This document shows, in pieces, positions 10,549-21,606 of a stretch of DNA of 64,000 nucleotides. Under the pieces are notes generated by a model. It made no database searches. It was not told where the DNA came from and saw only the letters and a list, made by a program, of their open reading frames with translations. Source of the stretch: Undaria pinnatifida (Eukaryota; Sar; Phaeophyceae; Laminariales; Alariaceae); assembly GCA_012845835.1 (NCBI GenBank), contig JABAKD010000028.1:13454717-13518716 (forward strand). The letters run 5' to 3'. Each line of letters opens with the position of its first letter. Position 1 is the stretch's first letter. The translations under genes were made by a program, and so were the position numbers.

Positions 10549-11530
10549 CTACTGTGTAGCTATCAGGGTCAACAGGGTGATGTTAGTCAGTCTGTGCGCG
10601 GAAACTATAAACCCGTTTTTGAGGGGGACAAAATCTGACAGCTGTGGAATGAAATGCATCATTTTATCAAGTGAATCCTGTCAGTCGAATAACCGGTGAG
10701 GGGAGGGCGGAGATTTGAAGGACGTGGGGGCCTGGGTTTGATCAAGAGGGAGAGGAGGAGGGGGAGGGGGGGGGGGCGGGACGGGCGGTGCAGATCAATC
10801 TGTGCGCGTGGAAACCATATATCTTAAGGGGACAAATCTGACGGTTTTGGAAAGAATGCACCGGTTTATGATGTATAGTCTAGCCTGTTAGTCGTGCAAC
10901 CAGTGAGGAGAGGGCGGAGCGTTCGAGGGGGTAGGGATAGAGGTTTGTTGGGGGAGGGGTGGGGGGGGGGGGGTTATGTATTATTTTGTCACTGCTCCAC
11001 GCCAAGGCACAACGTGGTGAGAAGATGAACACTCGGTGGATGAATAGTAAGAAGGGAATACCCGGCTGAACAGCCCGGGACATACTATAACAAATGAAAA
11101 TACACTCCAGCTGGGAGATCGGATATTATGTCGAACCTCATCTTTACAAGCTGTGTGTGATACACCGATCGCGCGTATTATGGGTTGTGTGTCCTCATTA
11201 AGCATATACGACTCCCCTTGCAACTACAGTGTAGCTATCAGGGTCAACAGGGTGATGTTAGTCAGTCTGTGCGCGGAAACTATAAAACCCGTTTCTGAGG
11301 GGGATAAAATCTGACAGCTGTGGAAGGAAATGCATCCGTTTATCAAGTGAATCCTGTGAGTCGAACAACCGGTGAGGGGAGGGCGGAGGTTTGAAGGACG
11401 TGGGGGCCTGGTTTTGATCAAGAGGAGGCTGGGGGCTGGGTTGGGGGGGTGGGGGGGATGGGGGGCAGCTCAATTTGTGCGTGGAAGGTATAAATCATTT
11501 AAGGGGACAAATCTGACGGTTTTGGAAAAA
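10540..11530. repeat. LTR-like repeat, one full and one partial tandem unit
   Basis: TGTAACTACTGTGTAGCTAT at about 10542 is matched by TGCAACTACAGTGTAGCTAT at about 11219. At least 200 bp downstream match closely (CAGGGTGATGTTAGTCAGTC and onward), giving a ~678-bp period. A third copy of this junction lies at 44599-44948. The first unit follows directly after the Ty3 coding end, so it is probably the 3' LTR, with a partial second LTR fused to it. Poly-G stretches near 10770, 10960 and 11440 lie inside the units. PPT and target duplication were not resolved. Confidence 0.6.
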
Positions 11531-13440
11531 ACACTATGACAAGATCGCAGCACCATGGTCCTTGAAAGGCACTCAATAAATCTGGGTACACAATTCTGGG
11601 ACAGTATCCAAAATCAATTTTCGCGAATCTACTGTAAAATCTAACTTGAAAACTCCTAATTTCAATAACAAAAGCTCAAATCAGAAATCCGTAGACCGAA
11701 ACTCAAATCTGAAGTCTAATTTCCCAAATCCGAAAACTCGAACATCTGCTCGATAATCGGCACTCGACCTTGCTTGTAAAACAGTTATCAGCTCCAAAAT
11801 ATTTGGCCGCAAACGAGTGTGCTAGGACAGCAGTCCTAAAACTCACTACAGAATTAGACAACTGCCTCTTGACTGGGTACATAATAAAAATCCTTTCAGA
11901 TTCTGAATGCTCAAATCCAGAAATAAATATTGTCATACCTGGTACTCGACAACGGAATCGAGAAAAAGTATTTGCTTCCCAAAATATCATGCACTCTTAA
12001 TAGTATTGAAATCTAACTAGCACATGAAGAATCCTCATTCTCTTTCAAAGGTCAAACCACATCAAAATCCCGACCAGCTTGCGAAAACCATAGTCGCCCT
12101 GGGGTTCAGACGTATCGAACTCGTCGAGTTTAAGATATTTTTCAAAGTTCACGAGCCTTCCCGAATCTACGGCATGGTCAAGTGACTCCTATCGTTACTT
12201 GTCTCCCCAAAAATCTCATGCACCTCTAAAAGTACCAAATTCCAACTCATGCACGCGGAATCATCATCCGCTTTCAAAGGTCAAGAAACATCAATTTTTC
12301 AACCAGCTCGTGAAACCGCCAGCCACCCTCGGGTTCAGACGCAGAGAACTCGTCTAGTTTGAGAACTATTTCGAAATTAACGAGCCTTCCCGAATCTACC
12401 ACATGGTCAAGTGGATTCTGATGCATGCTACGATACAAATATATAACACCTTTTTTCGTGTAAAATGTTTCCTTAATGATGATGATGGGGCTATTTGACC
12501 TAAAGTCGTCGGTACTAAACCATTTTTGGCATGATTTCTCGGTGTGTAATCTAGGCCATGGTAATTTTCATCAGGGAGCAGTGTTATATAATTCTCCATA
12601 ACAGTTATCGAGAGCGGTCTTAAGCTCCAAAACTGAGGAACCTCAGAAAAAAACCGGTGCGTCTCTATGGTAGCACGCGTCTCCTGCCCCTGACAAGCTT
12701 GAAAAGGTTGGCATGGACCCTTCTTGCAGGATAAAAACAAGACGATTTGGCTCAGCTGGGTCTCACTACTGGTCTGGGTTGAGACACCCATAGACTGATT
12801 GCGCAGGGCTGACCCCGGGTAGTTTACCAAACGTTGCCACTGCCATATCCCAGAGTTTTCCAAATGTTATAAACGCCACAGACCTAAGTTGGAAGATGAA
12901 AATTAGACGATTTGGCTCAGTTGGGTCTCACTAATGGGCTGTGTTGAGAAATTCTCTAGTTGACTACGCGGGGCTGACCGCTGGTTGTCTACCTAACCGT
13001 TGCCGTCACCAAACCCCGAAAAATCTCATACTTCCAGCTCATAATATACGCCATATCGTCCATCATCAGGGATCTCACATTGAAATGGAAAGGAAGTAAA
13101 CGAAAAATATCAAAAAAAATATCAAACGGAAGAAACGGCGAACCTAGCGTACAAAATCATGAGATATTTCAACATCCTCAAAAATCAAGTGTTCACAATA
13201 AAATCCCGGTGAAAGCGATAATATCAACTGCAGTATTCCAGTATTCCTTCCTCGGCAATGCCATGTACCCAGCTACCGCTCTCGCTGCGTTAGCAATGTC
13301 CGGGCGTGTCTGATTATCAAGCAACATCAAGCATCCGACCAGCTCGCGAAAATGGCTAGTCACCCTCAGAATCTATTCTCAAAGATATCCAACTCGTCGA
13401 GTTTGAGATCTTTCTCGAGCGGGTTTCTCCAACCCGAACT
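11531..13440. other. Non-coding region with diverged tandem duplications
   Basis: No gene is supported. Blocks at about 12020-12190 and 12250-12420 are direct repeats with an offset of 229 bp (landmarks GGGTTCAGACG and ACGAGCCTTCCCGAATCTAC). A weaker third copy is at about 13320-13420. A second pair at about 12730-12840 and 12895-13005 shares GACGATTTGGCTCAG and GGGCTGACC with an offset near 165 bp. Confidence 0.6.
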
Positions 13441-14090
13441 AACTTCTAACGCAAACATCACCAGTCACTGCCAATCCCGCAATAAGTCAATGTATTTTAG
13501 AGTTGACTCGACATCTGTTTGATGCCGTTATAGCACGAATCCAACCACGTGTTTATTCCGTTTCAGAGTACAGAAAAAATCACAGCCCAAACGCCTCGCT
13601 ACACGTCAAGAGGTTGTTCTATCGAGGGTCAAGCTATCCCACGTGTTCTTTCCCGGAAGAGCGACACGTAGTATCACCGTTCTACAACAAGACTGTTAAT
13701 CCATGCTGCAACTTGAAAAAGCTTAAGTTTAAATTTCGATTTCCCAGCTGAAATGTATTGTTTCGTTTTGTTTTTCATTTTTTATAGGTAGGTGTGATGT
13801 TTTGGCGATTATTTGTAATTATTATCATCAAGGAGCTACGAACAATGTTCCAGGTGTCAGTTTCAGTTTGATGTATGCAGTCTCTTCCTCTTTTGCGACC
13901 AGCGTGGTCATCGTTTTTCTGGAGTTGCTCGGGGGATCGCTCCCGCGCAAGAGAGGACCCTCGGTCATCAACCTAGTTGGACGTGATACATGCACCAGGC
14001 AGCAGGAACACGACCCAAAGTAATTGCACTCTATTTCCTGCTATTTTTATTTTACTGTGACAACTATAATCAACTAAAGTTAGTTGTTTC
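13441..14090. other. No supported gene
   Basis: Short open frames are present but none has a recognisable domain or splice context. Confidence 0.4.
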
Positions 14091-14094
14091 GGGG

Positions 14095-14290
14095 GCAACT
14101 ACCGGGTAGTTGCCTCCAGGCAACTAGTTGCGCAAGATTATGAACCAGTAGTTGTTTACAGGCAACTAGTTGCGCAAGATTCTGGACCGAGAGTTGTTTA
14201 CAGGCAACTAGTTGCGCAAGATTTTGAACCGAGAGTTGTTGCGCAAGATTCTGAGCCTAGAGTTGTTTGGCAAGCAACTACCAACTGTTG
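14095..14290. repeat. 42-bp tandem repeat with CAACTAGTTG palindrome
   Basis: The unit contains the palindrome CAACTAGTTG followed by CGCAAGATT. Palindromes start at 14121, 14163 and 14205, giving a 42-bp period, and a degenerate partial unit runs to about 14290. It could form short hairpins. Confidence 0.9.
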
Positions 14291-15774
14291 TAGTTGTACA
14301 GGATGTGAAAGCTTTATCGATAAAGAAATATCGATCCTTAGAACTGTTTGGCAAACCTGACTAAAACACGAAAACAGAATACTGTATCAGGTGAACTCCA
14401 TAACAATCGCATAAATATTGGCATTTTTCGTCTGTCCTGCAAATGCTTGTATACTACTTCGTACGTACATAATATTTGAGCACCTGTGGACAATATAATA
14501 CCAGGTAAGTCTTAGTTCTACCCTAACCCCTCCCTGCTAATTAGATTTTATACGGCATACAGGTACTGCATACCCTAAAACTCTGCACACGCGCAATATG
14601 AGGGCGGGCGCGGTTAAAAGGCTATCTGAAAAAAAAAAGAGGGCTTGAACACAATCCGATCGTCCTTCGTTGCCCAGCAATATGGCAAACTACAATTGCA
14701 TACTATTAATAGCCAAAATAGGTGCAAGAACATGACCGTGGAACCTTCAGCTTAATCAGAAGAACACCCCCCCATACCTCCACCACATATTGCCTTATTA
14801 AACGTGAGCAATGCTATATTTCCTCAGTACCGGTTTGATACTGTCGTGTTTTTTTTCCGCGTGAAAATTATCGCGCTGTTCTATTAATAGATCACCGTTC
14901 AGGTTGATTGACAACCAGCTTTTCTGGAAGTACAGTAGCCAGCATTGAATTATACGACAACCACAGCAGTGCCACGAATGTAGCATCATCTCTCGTGCGT
15001 ACCCTAAATATCAAACGACTGGTACTAATCGTACCCCCTACCAACCCCTACAGCAATCAACCGTCACTAATTTATCTGTGAAAACCGGATGACAAATACA
15101 TCTCGTTTCAGGTATTTTAGGAAATACGGCACGACCGGAATAATAGATAGATTTCGGCGATGGCGAACTCCTAACTTTTTTCGCGCGTGAGGGAATATGG
15201 TTAAATGAAAATGATCGAATTCCACCTGTTGTACATACGACAGACAGAAAATATGGTTGTCACAAGCAAGCGCTACCTGCGGCTGACATTATCTTGAATA
15301 CTCTCGTCAAGCACCCTGCATCTGAAGTATTGATAGTAGCCGGTCGATCAACAGAGCTACATTACCACAGTCAATCACAGTTAGTTGCCGGTGTTTGGGG
15401 CAGGAGGGGCTGGGAGACAAGCGGAGAATTCATGCTGCCGGTCTCTCTGCTGAACCCATTCTGCTCTTTGCTGTGATTTAACGCGAATAACGAAGCCTTG
15501 ACTGGTAATAATGCAAACCACGACCAATGCGAAACGCCTTAGCCGCAAATAATATCATGTCATCGCTACGTCAGTCCCGTACTGCTATTGCTGCACTTTT
15601 ACCAATATATCTCCGCAGTTTGTATGACGTCTTGATACAGCTGTACTCCACTACCCCATGGTATTTGCTGTACTACCCAATGAAGGTGAAGCGTAGATGG
15701 AAAAAACGTCTGCATGACATGAGCTGATTGTTGCCTTAGTCTGGTGCACACGGCGGAAAGGGTTCTCCGGCTGG
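14291..15774. other. No supported gene
   Basis: The sequence is AT-richer than average for the window. Only short unrelated open frames occur. The duplicated GGCTGGGTGTCCG motif at about 15769-15792 is a minor local duplication. Confidence 0.4.
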
Positions 15775-16623
15775 GTGTCCGGCTGGGTGTCCGTGCCTCC
15801 CACACCCAGCGTCCTTCATCGCAACCAGCCATCTTGTGCCTGTTCCAGCTCTGGCCCACACGTCAATGGGCTCAACAGCAGCCGCTCCCACGGAACGACC
15901 AATACGGCTCGCAGTTTAGTTTCACTACCAAAGCGTGGAGCAATCCCTTCTCCCCCGCACTCCACCATCTCTTTGCCCGAATCAACCACCATGCCTTGCC
16001 CCTCCGGCTCAAATTCTACCATATCTCTGCCCGCATCACCCACCTTCCCATTTTCCTCCGCCTCGAACTGCTGCTATTGCTGCTGTGCAGTGCTCTCGCT
16101 CCCAGTATCAGGCAGTGGGATTACGATATGTGATTCACACCTGGCCACACCCGCTCTCCTGTCTTGTATATTGTTTGGCTGCGAAATCTATCGCAGTTGC
16201 TTTTGTCGTATCGAGAACCTGGAGAGCTCGCGGTGTACTTGCAAGCACTCGCCAAAAGACGAGTTTGCGTTCCTCAATTCGACAGTCGATTTTGTAGAAC
16301 TCATCCCAGCCCGCAGAAATCTGGTCAATGGTCTGCAAACCATAACCAAAGCCAACCTCGGTATATATTTCGAGTTGGTTCTTCTTGAGAGCAGCCCTTC
16401 CAATTCAGGCGTCTTGGCCGTTAGGTTTCCCGCTCACTCTACCAGCCCTTTCACGTCCACACCGCCTACTTTGACATCGCCCTCGGGCATGGTTCAAATC
16501 AGACACCCAGCTTGCTCCATTTCACCGGGCGGACTCTTTCTGTGCAACACCCTATTTGCCTCGAACAGGAATAGTACCGCGTACGATAATTGTCGTGTTA
16601 AGGTGAATCCCTACGAAGCGTAG
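15775..16623 (+). CDS. Unrecognised ORF, 282 codons (hypothetical)
   Basis: The frame starts at 15775 and ends at a TAG at 16621. The product is rich in Ser, Pro, Thr and Cys, with two similar Pro/Ser blocks (CPSGSNSTISLP) and a cysteine cluster NCCYCCC near residue 100. I see no domain, signal peptide or clear splice sites. The opposite strand also stays open for stretches, so codon structure does not settle the strand. It could be chance in GC-balanced DNA or an exon. Confidence 0.2.
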   Translation: MSGWVSVPPTPSVLHRNQPSCACSSSGPHVNGLNSSRSHGTTNTARSLVSLPKRGAIPSPPHSTISLPESTTMPCPSGSNSTISLPASPTFPFSSASNCCYCCCAVLSLPVSGSGITICDSHLATPALLSCILFGCEIYRSCFCRIENLESSRCTCKHSPKDEFAFLNSTVDFVELIPARRNLVNGLQTITKANLGIYFELVLLESSPSNSGVLAVRFPAHSTSPFTSTPPTLTSPSGMVQIRHPACSISPGGLFLCNTLFASNRNSTAYDNCRVKVNPYEA

Positions 16624-17750
16624 AGGGCTTACCTATTGCAGCCAACAGTAGTGGGGTAGTGAAGTTACCGGTATACAGACAAGTAAAATACGTATATAGA
16701 CTACCCTGGTGTAGACTATATTATGTTGCTCCTAGTCGACGCACAGCGCGAAGTGCGCTCGTCAGGAAGAAAGGCGGCGAATTAGCCAGGGACATATTCC
16801 ATCACCCCGATATCCCGCTACCACGCATTCAACTTATCGTTGAAAACCCCTACGATACTCAATCTTTATCATGTCCGCATTATCCAAATATAAAATCGAC
16901 AAACTCAAACCAAATAACAATAACACATATGTAAGTAAATGTACCGAATCCCGGCTACCCGTACCCCCCCCCCTCCCCTCTCCCGTTCGAGAGGAAAAAA
17001 AATGGGCAGGCGGGTGGGTGAAGAAAATACTCAAATGCCTGGTTTGGCGGCCAACCCAGAGACTACCTCATGTCTGCCCATGTCATCGGCAAGAGCCCCG
17101 ACTCGTTTGTGTTTGTCGTACCCTTGCTAGCCTGCACGCGCCGAGCTGCCCCTAAGACTGGTCTTGGGGGGCTCGTCTACTTTTCTCCCTACGATCGCCT
17201 GGGACCCCGATTCCCGACCCGATTCCCGACGGACATGCTTCATTCTCTATATCAAGCACAATGAACACCGCTTTGTCTGTTACTTTGCTTTCTTGCGTGC
17301 ATACAAAACTACCAGGTACCCTTTATTGTTTGCCGTTCGAATTGCGTTGTCATTGTCGGTTTCAGGGTCGGGGGAGAAAGACATTTCCCTCTGTGGCCAG
17401 ATACACCCATGGCAGCCTCCTGCAATCTCCTATGTGTCTCGCCCACACAGTACCGTCTCTTTCAATACAATGATAGAGGCCGGGTTCCCAACTATGACCG
17501 CCTACAGTCCTTTGGGGTGACCAAGCCTCCAAATGGTGCCGTACCATTCGACTCCTCCAACTCCGAGGTAGTCTGACACTACTGTGTCCGTACACTAGTT
17601 ATCGTTTTTACCCCGGCCGTACGTTTCCCCGGTTGTCCATCCTTCCTTAAGCTTGCCACGACTAGCTTACGTTACACCCTTATCGAACCTTTTCGAATTC
17701 GTGCATATACACCTTGAACGCGTTGGGCCATCTGCACTATCTGCATTTTT
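16624..17750. other. No supported gene
   Basis: This is non-coding or unrecognised sequence leading into the satellite. Overlapping short frames on both strands show no motif. Confidence 0.4.
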
Positions 17751-17751
17751 G

Positions 17752-19718
17752 TTGGAAGCTCGTGAAAGCTTCCATGGAGGCTTCCGTGGAAGATATGAAA
17801 GCTTCTACGACTTCCACGGAAGCTTCCATCGCTTCCATGAAAGCTTTCATGTAAGCAATGGAAGCTTCCATGAAAGCGTGGAAGCTTCCGTGGGAGCAAT
17901 GGAAGCTTTCACGGAAAGTTCTATGAAAGCTTCGACGGGAGCTTCCACGAAGGCATCATCCACGGGAGCTTCCGTAGAAGCTTTCACGGAAGCTTCAATG
18001 AAAGCTTCCACTGCACCTTCCACGGAAGCATTTTCCACGGAAGCTTCCATGAAAGCTTCAACGGAAACTTCCACCGAAGCAACTTCCACGGAAGTTTCCA
18101 TGAAAGCTTCCACGGAAGCTACTTCCACGGAAGCTTTCACGAAAGCTTCAGCGGAAGTAACTTCCACAGAAGCTCTCACAAAAGCTTCCACGGAAGCAAC
18201 TTGCACGGAAGCTCCCACGAAATCTTCCACAGAAGCTTCCACGAAAGCAATTTGTACGAAAGCTCCACGGAAGCTTCCACAGAAGCAACCTCCACGGACG
18301 TTTTCACGAAAGCTTCCGCGAAAGCAATCTCCACGGAAGCTTCCATAAAAGCTTCCACGGAAGCTTTTCCGAGACAGCTTCCACCGAAGCCTCCATGAAA
18401 TCTTCCACGGAAGGTACTTCCACGGAAGTTTTCACGAAAGCTTCAACGGAAGCAACTTCCACGGAAGCTTCCGTGAAAGCTTCCACGAAAGCAACTTCCA
18501 CGGAAGCTCCCATGAAAGCTTCCACGGAAGCTTCCACGGAATCGACTTCCACGAAACCTTCCACGGAAGCAACTTCCACGGAAGCAAATTCCACGGAAGC
18601 TTCCACCGAAGCAACTTCCACGGAAGCTTCCATGAAAGCTTCCACGGAAGCTACTTCCACGGAAGCTTTCACGAAAGCTTCAGCGGAAGTAACTTCCACA
18701 GAAGCTCTCACAAAAGCTTCCACGGAAGCAACTTGCACGGAAGCTCCCACGAAATCTTCCACAGAAGCTTCCACGAAAGCAATTTGTACGAAAGCTCCAC
18801 GGAAGCTTCCACAGAAGCAACCTCCACGGACGTTTTCACGAAAGCTTCCGCGAAAGCAATCTCCACGGAAGCTTCCATAAAAGCTTCCACGGAAGCTTTT
18901 CCGAGACAGCTTCCACCGAAGCCTCCATGAAATCTTCCACGGAAGGTACTTCCACGGAAGTTTTCACGAAAGCTTCAACGGAAGCAACTTCCACGGAAGC
19001 TTCCGTGAAAGCTTCCACGGAAGCAACTTCCACGGAAGCTCCCATGAAAGCTTCCACGGAAGCTTCCACGGAATCGACTTCCACGAAACCTTCCACGGAA
19101 GCAACTTCCACGGAAGCAAATTCCACGGAAGCTTCCACCGAAGCAACTTCCACGGAAGCTTCCATGAAAGCTTCCACGGAAGCTACTTCCACGGAAGCTT
19201 TCATGAAAGCTTCAGCGGAAGTAACTTTCACAGAAGCTCTCACGAAAGCTTCCACGGAAGCAACTTGCACGGAAGCTCCCACGAAATCTTCCACAGAAGC
19301 TTCCACGAAAGCAATTTCTACGAAAGCTCCACGGAAGCTTCCACAGAAGCAACCTCCACTGAAGTATTCACTAAAGCTTCCGCGGAAGCAACTTCCACGG
19401 AAGCTTCCATGAAACCTCCCACGGAAGCTTTTCCGAGACAGCTTCCATCGAAGCTTCCATGAAATCTTCCACGGAAGATACTTCCACGGAAGTTTTCACG
19501 AAAGCTTCAACGGAAGCAACTTCCACGGAAGCTTCCATGAAAGCTTCCACGGAAGCAACTTCCACGGAAGCTCCCATGAAAGCTTCCACGGAAGCTTCCA
19601 CGGAATCGACTTCCACGAAACCTTCCACGGAAGCAACTTCCACGGAAGCAAATTCCACGGAAGCTTCCACCGAAGCAACTTCCACGGAAGCTTCCATGAA
19701 AGTTTCCACGGAAGCTAC
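17752..19718. repeat. GGAAGCTTCC satellite with 532-bp higher-order repeat
   Basis: The basic units are 12 and 15 bp (GAAGCTTCCACG and GAAGCAACTTCCACG), with GAAAGC variants. Most units carry the palindrome GGAAGCTTCC, which contains a HindIII site. From about 18040 the units form a higher-order repeat of 532 bp: identical landmarks occur at 18201, 18733 and 19265, and at 18432, 18964 and 19496. About three copies are present, nearly identical to each other. Many frames stay open on both strands as Ser/Thr/Ala/Glu- or Val/Glu/Ala-rich sequence, but 532 is not a multiple of three, so no frame survives from copy to copy. I read it as satellite, not protein-coding. Confidence 0.9.
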
Positions 19719-19810
19719 TGTGAATAGCCTGTGAACACAATGGTTGTGTGAAGGCTCTGTCTTCTATGCGAAGAGATGCAGAAGTGGCACCGAAGTGTCT
19801 GTTAAGATCA
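19719..19810 (-). repeat. 3' LTR of the gag-only element
   Basis: It matches 20969-21060 with few differences and has TG...CA ends. On the minus strand the gag stop codon TGA overlaps the first bases of this LTR. Confidence 0.75.
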
Positions 19811-20725
19811 CTTGTGATAAGAAAGAAAAATGATAGTTCGCAAAGGCCCGTTTCGCATAGCTTTATTCGCGTACATATTTCGCAATGTTATCACAGCTCG
19901 GTCGAGTGTGAAGTCATCATCTGCTTCGGCGCTACGTTTTATTTGCAGGTATTCATCCGTGAGTCCTTCCAGCACTATGTCCAATATGCTGTCATCGTTG
20001 AATATCTCTCCCATGTCCACCAACTCATCCCGAAAATACTATACTTCATTTATAAACACGTCTGGGTCTTGCCCATCCGTCATGACCATATGCGATAGTT
20101 GTTGTTTCGGTATACGTCTACGTTGGCGGGTGGAATTTTGATATTTTCTAACCATACCATCCCAAGCAGCTTTTCCATTCGCAAGTTCACCTCGTTTGGG
20201 CTTGAATTGTAGAGGGAAGCTGGCCGCAGCTCCCGATACACTCAGAAACAAGAAGTCGAACAGAAGACGATGGTCGCGGTGCCAGTGCCTGATGTCTTCC
20301 AAATTCGAGATGTTGTCATCCGTGGCCCATAAAACTGACGTTGCGGCTGGGAGTGTAGAATATCCTGAAGATGGTGGTGGCAGGTGCACCGTGTCCACGG
20401 GAGTACTCCCTGCGTCCGGCTGTACATTTTCTGCCGTATCAGTCGGGGGTGTTTCCCCGGAATGAATGTCCGTTTCGTCAGCGGCCTGGCTGCGAGTTAC
20501 AGCTCGTGAAGAAGACCTACTTCTTCTAGAAGATCGACGAGGACTAACTAGTTCGGGCTCGGGGCAAGGTCGCCCTTCCAGGATATCAGAGATCCCGCCA
20601 TGACGCGTACTTATCACGGGCTGGGCCGTGCGTTTCCATACGTCGAACTTGAGCCCATTCAATTTGCCGTTGAGAGCTCTAACGAGTTTGTCTACCGCAT
20701 CACCTGCTTTCGTGGACTCTCCCAT
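19808..20725 (-). pseudogene. gag: Copia-type Gag (UBN2) with one in-frame TAG
   Basis: The likely start is the Met at 20723-20725 (MGESTKAGDAVDKLVRAL). The frame stays open upstream to 20896 only through a Ser/Ile run encoded by the microsatellite. A linker rich in Ser, Arg, Thr and Pro is followed by a UBN2-type Gag domain: HRDHRLLFDFLFLSVSGAAA, AAWDGMVRKYQNSTRQRRRI, then, after a TAG at 20039-20041, YFRDELVDMGEIFND, DIVLEGLTDEYLQIKRSAEA and RAVITLRNMYANKAM. Frame is identical on both sides of the TAG, so a single nonsense change or readthrough codon separates the halves. No zinc knuckle is visible. The stop TGA is at 19808-19810. Confidence 0.8.
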
Positions 20726-20726
20726 G

Positions 20727-20860
20727 GTGATGCTGATGCTGATGCTGATGCTGATGCTGATGCTGATGCTGATGATGATGCTGATGATGATGCTGATGCT
20801 GATGATGATGCTAATGCTGATGCTGATCGCTGATGTTGATGCTGATGCTGGTGCTGTAGC
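20727..20860. repeat. GATGCT microsatellite in the gag leader
   Basis: TGATGC and TGATGATGATGC units repeat for about 130 bp with some interruptions (CTAATG, ATCGCTG). It lies between the primer site and the gag start. On the minus strand it would read as a Ser/Ile run in frame with gag. Confidence 0.9.
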
Positions 20861-20957
20861 CGGCTTAATGGAGGTTTCTCTCAAACTTCCCGGCAAGATG
20901 CGACAAACTTCAATGCGAAGTCGCTTGATGCCGATCGATGTTTATATCGAAGGTCGA

Positions 20958-20968
20958 GGCTCATAACC
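20958..20968 (-). promoter_or_regulatory. Primer-binding site, initiator tRNA-Met anticodon arm
   Basis: The minus strand reads GGTTATGAGCC directly after the 5' LTR. Its complement contains the anticodon context CUCAUAACC of initiator tRNA-Met, so priming would use a half-tRNA as in Drosophila copia. The same motif, with one change, follows the LTR of the 38.9-42.9 kb copia element. Confidence 0.65.
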
Positions 20969-21060
20969 TGTGAATGGCCTGTGAACACAATGGTTGTATA
21001 AAGCCTCTGTCTTCTATGCGGAGAGATGCAGAGGTGGCACCGAAGTGTCTGTTAAGATCA
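20969..21060 (-). repeat. 5' LTR of the gag-only element
   Basis: It is the direct repeat of 19719-19810. Its inner edge abuts the primer-binding site GGTTATGAGCC on the minus strand, which supports the boundary at 20969. Confidence 0.75.
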
Positions 21061-21392
21061 CTTGTGATAAGAAAAAAAGGATCGTTTGAAAAGGGCGCTT
21101 GAGGCCAAAGAGAGAAGAAGAAGATAGCAGGGAAAGAAGGGAGAGTTTGGAGAGTTTGGAAAGTGATCATGGCGGGTTTCATCACCGCCTGATCATTATG
21201 GAACAATGCCCGTAGTACGGTAGAATACCGGGACAACGGGACAACCTCAACAAACTCGAATCTACGTTTACATGTAGGTTCCACCTACGATTCAACGTAA
21301 GATTCAACGTAGCATTCAACTGCATGTCTTATTCGTGCGAATAGACTGCGCATTTATTAGATTTGAATCCAAGGTGAATACTTTTAACAAGA
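21061..21392. other. Unique spacer between gag element and satellite
   Basis: This stretch contains no satellite units and no recognised gene. A small direct repeat, GATTCAACGTA, occurs near 21290-21310. It may be a remnant of another insertion or the original flank. Confidence 0.4.
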
Positions 21393-21576
21393 ACTTCCAC
21401 AAAAGCTTTCACGAAAAATTCCGCTGAAGAAATTTCCACGGAAGCTTCCATGAAAGCTTTCACGGAAGATTTCACGGAGGCAACTTCCACGAAGGCTTCC
21501 GCGGAAGCTTGCACGGGAACAACTTCCACGGAAGCTTCCATGGAAACAGTTTTCATGGACGATTTCACAGAAGCAA
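21393..21576. repeat. GGAAGCTTCC satellite, forward orientation, diverged
   Basis: The units are of the same type and orientation as at 17752-19718 (TTTCCACGGAAGCTTCCATG) but more diverged. The segment ends directly at the telomere-type tract. Confidence 0.85.
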
Positions 21577-21606
21577 CCTAACCCTAACCCTAACCCTAAC
21601 CCTAAC
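21577..21606. repeat. Interstitial telomere-type repeat, five CCTAAC units
   Basis: Five perfect tandem CCTAAC hexamers (TTAGGG on the minus strand) join two satellite blocks of opposite orientation. On the plus strand the C-rich strand runs left to right, as at the left end of a chromosome. Confidence 0.95.

Larger units (their letters stand above)
3853..11530 (+). mobile_element. Decayed Ty3/gypsy chromovirus-like element with NADAR domain
   Basis: The order on the plus strand is NADAR domain, aspartic protease (DTG), reverse transcriptase (YLDD), RNase H, integrase (HHCC, then core), chromodomain, and a Tudor-like domain, followed by LTR-like repeats. The RT-RNaseH-IN-chromodomain order is that of Ty3/gypsy chromoviruses. 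Several frameshifts and nonsense codons interrupt the polyprotein, so this copy is inactive. No gag is recognisable between the copia remnant and the NADAR domain. Exact ends are uncertain because no matching left LTR or target duplication was found. Confidence 0.75.
19719..21060 (-). mobile_element. Gag-only non-autonomous LTR retrotransposon (TR-GAG-like)
   Basis: Two short direct repeats (19719-19810 and 20969-21060) begin TGTGAAT and end in GATCA, enclosing only a copia-type gag on the minus strand. Directly inside the right LTR the minus strand reads GGTTATGAGCC, a good copia-type primer site. No protease, integrase or RT is present. This is the structure of TR-GAG elements described in plants, which need helper enzymes. 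The element sits inside the satellite array. Similarity between the repeats continues about 15 bp past 19810 and 21060, so the LTR may be slightly longer than 92 bp. No target duplication was seen. Confidence 0.75.

Noticed and set aside
17653-19734. Long Ser/Thr/Ala/Glu-rich and Val/Glu/Ala-rich open frames on both strands, as if mucin-like proteins
   Set aside because: They come from stop-free satellite units; the 532-bp repeat changes frame from copy to copy and both strands are equally open, so coding is not supported.
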